A DNA stretch of 58,255 nt from Spirochaetia bacterium (GTDB lineage: Bacteria > Spirochaetota > Spirochaetia > DSM-16054 > Sediminispirochaetaceae): positions 1 through 58,255 of the forward strand of contig JAIPFV010000005.1 in NCBI GenBank assembly GCA_021736475.1, given 5' to 3'. This document shows, piece after piece, positions 55,201-58,255 of this stretch. A program made the position numbers and the translations under genes. A model generated the notes under the pieces. It had not been told where the DNA came from. It did not search any database and worked only from the letters and a program-made list of their open reading frames with translations. Within the stretch, counting starts at the first letter, position 1. Every line of letters begins with the position of its first letter.

Positions 55201-56549
55201 CCGATTGAAAGGGGAAAGGTCAGACTATCCTGTATACCGTCGTTGTTGGGTGAAAGATAGATTTCAGCATCGGGTATTTCATTCTTAATTAGTTTTTCCG
55301 GAACATCCTTTTGACCTTCAGGGTTATCCGCAATATATACAGCACTCTTGCCTCCGATGTTGTGTTTACTTTTCTTGCCCCCAGTTGTTCTTGCCGATAC
55401 TAATTTTCCGGATATTAAATCAGTATTCTTCCCGTTGCTGACCTCGGAGCTTTCTACCTCTGAATCAGACTCTGAATCTGTTTCTGTTTCTGAATCTGTT
55501 TCTGTTGGTTCGTCTTCTGAATACTGGGTCTGTACTTCACTCAAATCAATTTTTATTTCCGGCGCTTTTGAGTCGATCAATCCAATCGGTACTGTCAGCC
55601 CTACCCCGAATGCCCACAATTCAGAACTAATGGGAGCTGCACTTGCATAAGGCTGCAGTTCATTTTGTGTAAACCGTTCTGCTGCCGATAGATCCTCTGT
55701 GGTTTTTTCAGCATTGCTGCTTCCGGGAGAAAAGGTGTATCCAAGTGTAACCGATGGTAAAAGTTCTCCTATCTCGCCGTCAAGCAATGCTTCTGCATTT
55801 ATCCTGGTACCTACGGAAGCCTCAAAACCATATCCAATTTGAAATTTCATTCCTGTAGACCAGATAAAATTAGAGTACTCAGGCACTCTTATCTCGCTCA
55901 TCAAACGCCCATCAACCTTGTCAGTATTTAAAAAGCGTCCATCAACTCCGCCTGTAACTGAGTAAAGCGGTTCTCTTACCCCTTCAATTCCTGAATAGCC
56001 GAAATTGTTAAGTACAACCGACCATCTTACATCTTCCAAAAACCAGAGTGCGGGGCGTATTCGTATCAAGCCCAGATCGGCATCAATTCCAAACTCAGGA
56101 CCCTCGGCCATTGAGGTTCCAATACCTATTCCCACTAAAGTATCCGGGTAAATGTCCTTGGCAAAAGACCCGTTCAGGGAAAGCCTGTTTCCCGTGTTAA
56201 GACTGTCAAAAGTTGAGCGCAGCAAACTCGAATTCCAGGTAAACACGCCAACTTTACTTGGAATAGTATGTCCGAAATTAAGCACATGACCGTTCCACCC
56301 CGCGGAGGTATCATCCTGCCCTACAATCGCTACGTAATTTCCGTCAAAGGTCATACGTTGAGCAAGTGCCGCAGAAGCAGGATTTTGAACGCTGCTCTGG
56401 GGTGGATGCAGCGACGTGGTTGCAGCAGCAGGGCCGAACAGGCGTGGAGAATAAAACTCTTGCAGTTTCGGCGCGATATCCGCAGTGTACGCTGCAAAGG
56501 AGACCGAATAAAAAAGAATGAGTATAAACGCATATATTTTTCTTATCAT
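52242..56549 (-). CDS. Giant envelope protein: barrel-like domain, FlgD-type repeats, OmpA domain
   Basis: A 1435-residue protein. After a signal peptide (MIRKIYAFILILFYSVSFAAY) comes a beta-rich ~270-residue domain resembling spirochaete outer-membrane proteins (UPF0164/PorV-like), an acidic Ser/Glu/Thr linker (near 350-375), eight FlgD/Ig-type domains with an FSPNGDGxxDxx start, and an OmpA-type peptidoglycan-binding domain (about 1310-1435, with IEGHANITKFW, LSEERAKRVLEAL and NRRVEF). It likely spans from outer membrane to peptidoglycan; this is inference from the domains. The FlgD-like domains alternate in two types. It directly precedes mltG (1 bp) and follows a 67-residue gene. Confidence 0.87.
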   Translation of the reverse strand: MIRKIYAFILILFYSVSFAAYTADIAPKLQEFYSPRLFGPAAATTSLHPPQSSVQNPASAALAQRMTFDGNYVAIVGQDDTSAGWNGHVLNFGHTIPSKVGVFTWNSSLLRSTFDSLNTGNRLSLNGSFAKDIYPDTLVGIGIGTSMAEGPEFGIDADLGLIRIRPALWFLEDVRWSVVLNNFGYSGIEGVREPLYSVTGGVDGRFLNTDKVDGRLMSEIRVPEYSNFIWSTGMKFQIGYGFEASVGTRINAEALLDGEIGELLPSVTLGYTFSPGSSNAEKTTEDLSAAERFTQNELQPYASAAPISSELWAFGVGLTVPIGLIDSKAPEIKIDLSEVQTQYSEDEPTETDSETETDSESDSEVESSEVSNGKNTDLISGKLVSARTTGGKKSKHNIGGKSAVYIADNPEGQKDVPEKLIKNEIPDAEIYLSPNNDGIQDSLTFPLSIGESRYIKGYEFIVENSQGEAVRTIENKETRPEKRTVKTFFQNLFKSKSEIPVPETLRWDGTADTGETAPDGLYYFYIRAWDDNGNYGTSEKYSVYVDTQPPVVRIEREDPAERIFSPNDDGQKDVLPIKQTGSREDLWRAEIRDSSGKRIKTKTWKDNPPEPFEWDGTNNQGILVPDGVYKYFITSTDKAGNSGKAEYGNLVKNTEETPISLSIDHSHFSPNGDGILDVVLLQPDVPVQRGLESWTIKIVDENGREYRSFTGTSGLNGVIPFDGKDKNGNILPENRQYYADLQVLYVNGNRPTTRSAPFIVDITPPEARIEIDNRIFSPNGDGNKDTIKIHQEASKEENWYGTITDIDENPVYQYKWIEQPEQTITWDGRKEDGSLAEDGYYFYQLTTVDRAGNRGESRKIRFELNTEETPVLFTANYDYFSPNGDGSKDTIKFFPKLDIEEGIEKYTLEVMSENTEVLFSRSGTGNMPVSMQWDGFSSEGNRVADGRYRARLDVLYANGNNPTAVTQFFTVDTVFPSITVEPEYSIFSPEGDGNRDTITFAQESSSEQLWEAEVLSSDGTIVNSTSWKGKVEDYVWDGTDKAGNSVDDGFYSYRVFSTDRAGNTSEERVENIEIDTAPTQLFVTAGSDKLAPTGNGLYEEISFSTIVNRREGLEEWSLELVDNRGIVQKEFSGEARIPKQIVWDGKNEDGDYVEGRYKARFSARYTKGNRPSVESLPFVLDVTAPQADVNLEPTPFSPDNDGIEDELSIMLKVSDRNAIREWSFTIYDAERAGVTSQDGPVFKQYSGKGEPAEKIIWDGRSDDGELVYAAMDYPYRFEVADSLGNRIIENGKIPVDVLVVREGDVLKIKIASINFKPNSAEFVDDKPEIASRNQYVLDRLAEILKKYRQYEITIEGHANITKFWDPELARQEQINELIPLSEERAKRVLEALVERGISRSRLNAKGVGGSKPIVDFQDEDNRWKNRRVEFILEKD
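52690..55275 (-). repeat. Eight FlgD-like domain repeats, alternating as a two-domain unit
   Basis: Each ~105-residue domain begins with an FSPNGDG-type Asp-rich loop; these lie near 55240, 54855, 54540, 54210, 53905, 53590, 53270 and 52955. Three copies have the ending TDKAGN/VDRAGN and a W-rich strand (type B), and three copies have GLExWxLxxVDxxG and NGNxPT (type A). Types alternate B-A-B-A-B-A with a repeat period of about 620-645 bp, flanked by one diverged domain at each end. Confidence 0.85.
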
Positions 56550-56552
56550 AGT

Positions 56553-56756
56553 TTAAATGTAGCCTCTCTGTTGTAAAACATCAATGTTATTTTTATAAAG
56601 TTCCTCTAACGACTCAATCTCCTCTATCGAAAGATATGAAAAAAGATCGCGCTGGAGTTCGTTGTAGAGCTGCTGCAAAGGTTCGTCAAGTTCATCTTCC
56701 CTACGGTTTAAAAATAGATATAATCCGATTAATTGTCTACTTTTTATTTCAATCAT
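56553..56756 (-). CDS. Small acidic helical protein
   Basis: A 67-residue protein I do not recognise: MIEIKSRQLIGLYLFLN, then a charged helical region with many Glu, Leu and Tyr. No signal peptide or cysteine. Its ATG overlaps the MBL-gene stop as ATGA, and the next gene begins three bases after its own stop, so the reading frame is very probably real and coupled. Likely cytoplasmic. Confidence 0.68.
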   Translation of the reverse strand: MIEIKSRQLIGLYLFLNRREDELDEPLQQLYNELQRDLFSYLSIEEIESLEELYKNNIDVLQQRGYI

Positions 56757-57697
56757 AAACTTAGTTCTAAACCCTCTTGGGCAAGCAAGATCTTTACATT
56801 GTTCTTGCCTATATGACTTTTATACCAACCGGCGGATTTGGCTATGGAAAACATCTTGTTGTCATTGTACAAGGGCTCATGATGAAAAAGTACCAAGGTG
56901 CTGATATCCCATTCCGTAGCAAAATCTACGGCTAAACTGTAAGAGGAGTGTCCCCAATCATACTTTTCGATGGCCTCATCCAGGGTGTACTGACTGTCGA
57001 TGGTAAGTACATCCACTCCGCTGAAAAAGCTGCGGTTTTCTTCGGTTCTTGCAAAATCACCGTCCCTGAGCTCGGTATCAGTAGCAAAAATAAATGCTCC
57101 CTCCGAATCTTCCACCCGATAGGAAAATGATTTTCCGGGGTGCTGCATCTGTCGCCACCTGACCGTCGCCGAACCTATATGTACTGCAGGTTCCGTTATA
57201 TGATGAAATTGTATATCCGCCTGCATTGTATCTAGGCTAATCGGAAAGTACGGCGGTTTCATCTGCTCCCGCAGTATCTGCTCCACGTTTTCAACCGGGC
57301 TGTAGATATGAATGGTACAGCGCTTATCAAAAGCCGGCGGCGTAAAAAATGGAAACCCCTGTATATGATCCCAGTGAAAATGGGTAAAAAAAAGATGAAA
57401 CACTCTTGGGGTTGGCTGTTCTTTGGCCACCGAGTTTCCAAACCGAAAGATACCCGTTCCCGCATCGAAAATTATTATTCCACCGTCCTTTAAGCGTACT
57501 TCTACAGAGGTAGTGTTCCCACCGGTGGTCCCAAACAAATTCGGGGGCAGATGAGCCAAAAAGCGTTCCTTGGCCTCAGGGGATACCAGATCCTGTGGAG
57601 TAACTCTTTCAATGACAGAGGATATTTTTCTTCTAATTTCGTTGGGTGTAAGGGGCGTCGGTATCGACCCGCGCACTCCCCAGAACCGTATTTTCAT
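56753..57697 (-). CDS. Metallo-beta-lactamase-fold hydrolase
   Basis: MBL-fold enzyme of the cAMP phosphodiesterase/PhnP-like group. The metal motif THFHWDHIQG has His106, His108, Asp110 and His111; further metal ligands are in the QHPG loop, ATDTE and LFHHEP. The start MKIRFWGVRGSIPTP with later GGNTTSVEV is typical of this subgroup. The natural substrate is not predictable. A 30-residue insertion after residue 20 is present. It is coupled by ATGA to ykgJ before it and to the small gene after it. Confidence 0.87.
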   Translation of the reverse strand: MKIRFWGVRGSIPTPLTPNEIRRKISSVIERVTPQDLVSPEAKERFLAHLPPNLFGTTGGNTTSVEVRLKDGGIIIFDAGTGIFRFGNSVAKEQPTPRVFHLFFTHFHWDHIQGFPFFTPPAFDKRCTIHIYSPVENVEQILREQMKPPYFPISLDTMQADIQFHHITEPAVHIGSATVRWRQMQHPGKSFSYRVEDSEGAFIFATDTELRDGDFARTEENRSFFSGVDVLTIDSQYTLDEAIEKYDWGHSSYSLAVDFATEWDISTLVLFHHEPLYNDNKMFSIAKSAGWYKSHIGKNNVKILLAQEGLELSL

Positions 57698-58170
57698 ACA
57701 TGTTCTCCCTGCAGCTGCCGCAGCTCTTCCGGGGTCAACAGCACAATGGGTTCTTCTTCACGCTTCCTCAGCCACTCTTGAATCTCTTCAAAAGAGTGAA
57801 GCCTACCCCGGTTGACTCCCTTGCAGGAAGTGGACAGGGAGTTCCAGCTTTCCAGGCTGTGCAAAATATCCGGCCAAAAAGGATAACTACGGCACTGCAA
57901 TGGTCGATGCTCATACACACTGCAGCCCCTCTCGGTCCAAAATATGCAATCGTAGTTCTCTTTTTCTATCAGACTCAGACGGTATGCACCGTTGATGTAG
58001 ACCCCGCGGCAATAGCGCTGTACAAACTCTGTACGACCGAGACCGGTGGCCTGCTGTAACCTGTCAAGATCGTTGTATGAAAGAAACACAAAACCCGGTT
58101 CGTACCGACAGCAGGCTGAACATCGCTGACACTCGAAGTGTAGACCTTCCCGATAAAAAACATCTCCCAT
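57694..58170 (-). CDS. YkgJ-family cysteine cluster protein
   Basis: A 158-residue protein of the YkgJ/UPF0153 family, thought to bind zinc or iron through a Cys cluster. Cysteines occur as CQRCSACC near 14-21 and again as C-I-F-W...C (near 76-83) and QCRSYPF, the family signature. No enzyme activity is established. The GGGAG before ATG 58170 supports the start. It is the first gene of this operon: just upstream lies the terminator of a gene beyond the window. Confidence 0.88.
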   Translation of the reverse strand: MGDVFYREGLHFECQRCSACCRYEPGFVFLSYNDLDRLQQATGLGRTEFVQRYCRGVYINGAYRLSLIEKENYDCIFWTERGCSVYEHRPLQCRSYPFWPDILHSLESWNSLSTSCKGVNRGRLHSFEEIQEWLRKREEEPIVLLTPEELRQLQGEHV

Positions 58171-58223
58171 CCCGACTCCCTGTAAAGAGATTTGGTTCCT
58201 TCAATATACCCCAAAACAGCAGC

Positions 58224-58255
58224 AAAAAAAAGGTCTTCCTGGTTTCAGGAAGACC
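58224..58255 (-). terminator. Strong intrinsic terminator at the right edge
   Basis: On the minus strand GGTCTTCCTG, a 4-base loop and CAGGAAGACC form a perfect 10-bp stem followed by eight T. It ends transcription of a gene located beyond the window's right edge, so the ykgJ operon has its own promoter between about 58171 and 58223. A TATATT there is a weak -10 candidate without a clear -35. The stem may extend beyond the window. Confidence 0.9.

Noticed and set aside
52873-55650. Plus-strand frames opposite the giant envelope gene
   Set aside because: They mirror the repeated FlgD-like domains and have no start signals or family resemblance.
1-58255. tRNA genes, insertion sequences, prophage or toxin-antitoxin pairs
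   Set aside because: I found no tRNA cloverleaf, transposase, integrase or inverted-repeat-bounded element in any gap by eye; a tRNAscan/Infernal run would be the decisive test.

Overview
The window looks like a spirochaete chromosome, most likely a Spirochaetaceae relative of Treponema/Spirochaeta. The main reasons are a GreA carrying the very long N-terminal extension known from Borrelia and Treponema, the order infB-rbfA-truB-ribF-rpsO-pnp, the pairing of mltG-dnaG-rpoD with an mreBCD-mrdA-rodA cluster, and many TPR proteins with signal peptides. Genes are densely packed, often overlapping by 4-20 bp, and most belong to the core genome. I see no tRNA, insertion sequence, prophage or CRISPR array.

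Layout. (1) 2-14072, plus strand: a translation/RNA operon (infB, which starts left of the window, rbfA, truB, ribF, rpsO, pnp), then dut, the lipid-export permeases lptF-lptG, tgt, the lipid II flippase murJ and a secreted HEAT-repeat protein. (2) 14083-19757, minus strand: a membrane-anchored VWA protein, the giant GreA and a TPR protein, read from a near-consensus sigma-70 promoter at 19831-19858. (3) 19929-24316, plus: rpe, then three envelope or TPR proteins of unknown role and dtd. (4) 24511-36961, plus: recA, scpA-scpB-rluB-cmk-rpsA, a GAF/AAA+ activator with a GAFTDA loop, a TPR membrane protein, a CHASE2 adenylate cyclase, an AT-rich lipoprotein/membrane-protein pair, and mazG. (5) 37044-58170, minus: read in transcription order this is ykgJ, an MBL-fold hydrolase, a 67-residue protein, a 1435-residue FlgD-repeat/OmpA protein, mltG, dnaG, rpoD, a zinc-ribbon coiled-coil protein, a terminator, rnpB, a TPR protein, mreB-mreC-mreD-mrdA-rodA and a radical SAM/DUF2344 protein.

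How the genes work together. The left part makes and recycles the translation and RNA-decay machinery. The middle handles DNA repair, chromosome condensation and a signalling group (sigma-54-type activator plus cyclase). The right part pairs replication and transcription initiation (dnaG, rpoD) with cell elongation and peptidoglycan processing (mltG, mre/mrd/rod) and with a large outer-membrane-to-peptidoglycan protein.

The points most worth a second look are: a RibF whose riboflavin-kinase half has lost its motifs; a sigma-54-type activator with GAFTDA instead of GAFTGA; an OmpA-family protein built from three copies of a two-domain FlgD-like unit; a small unknown gene coupled to the MBL hydrolase and that protein; and several perfect hairpins placed at start codons or between operons.
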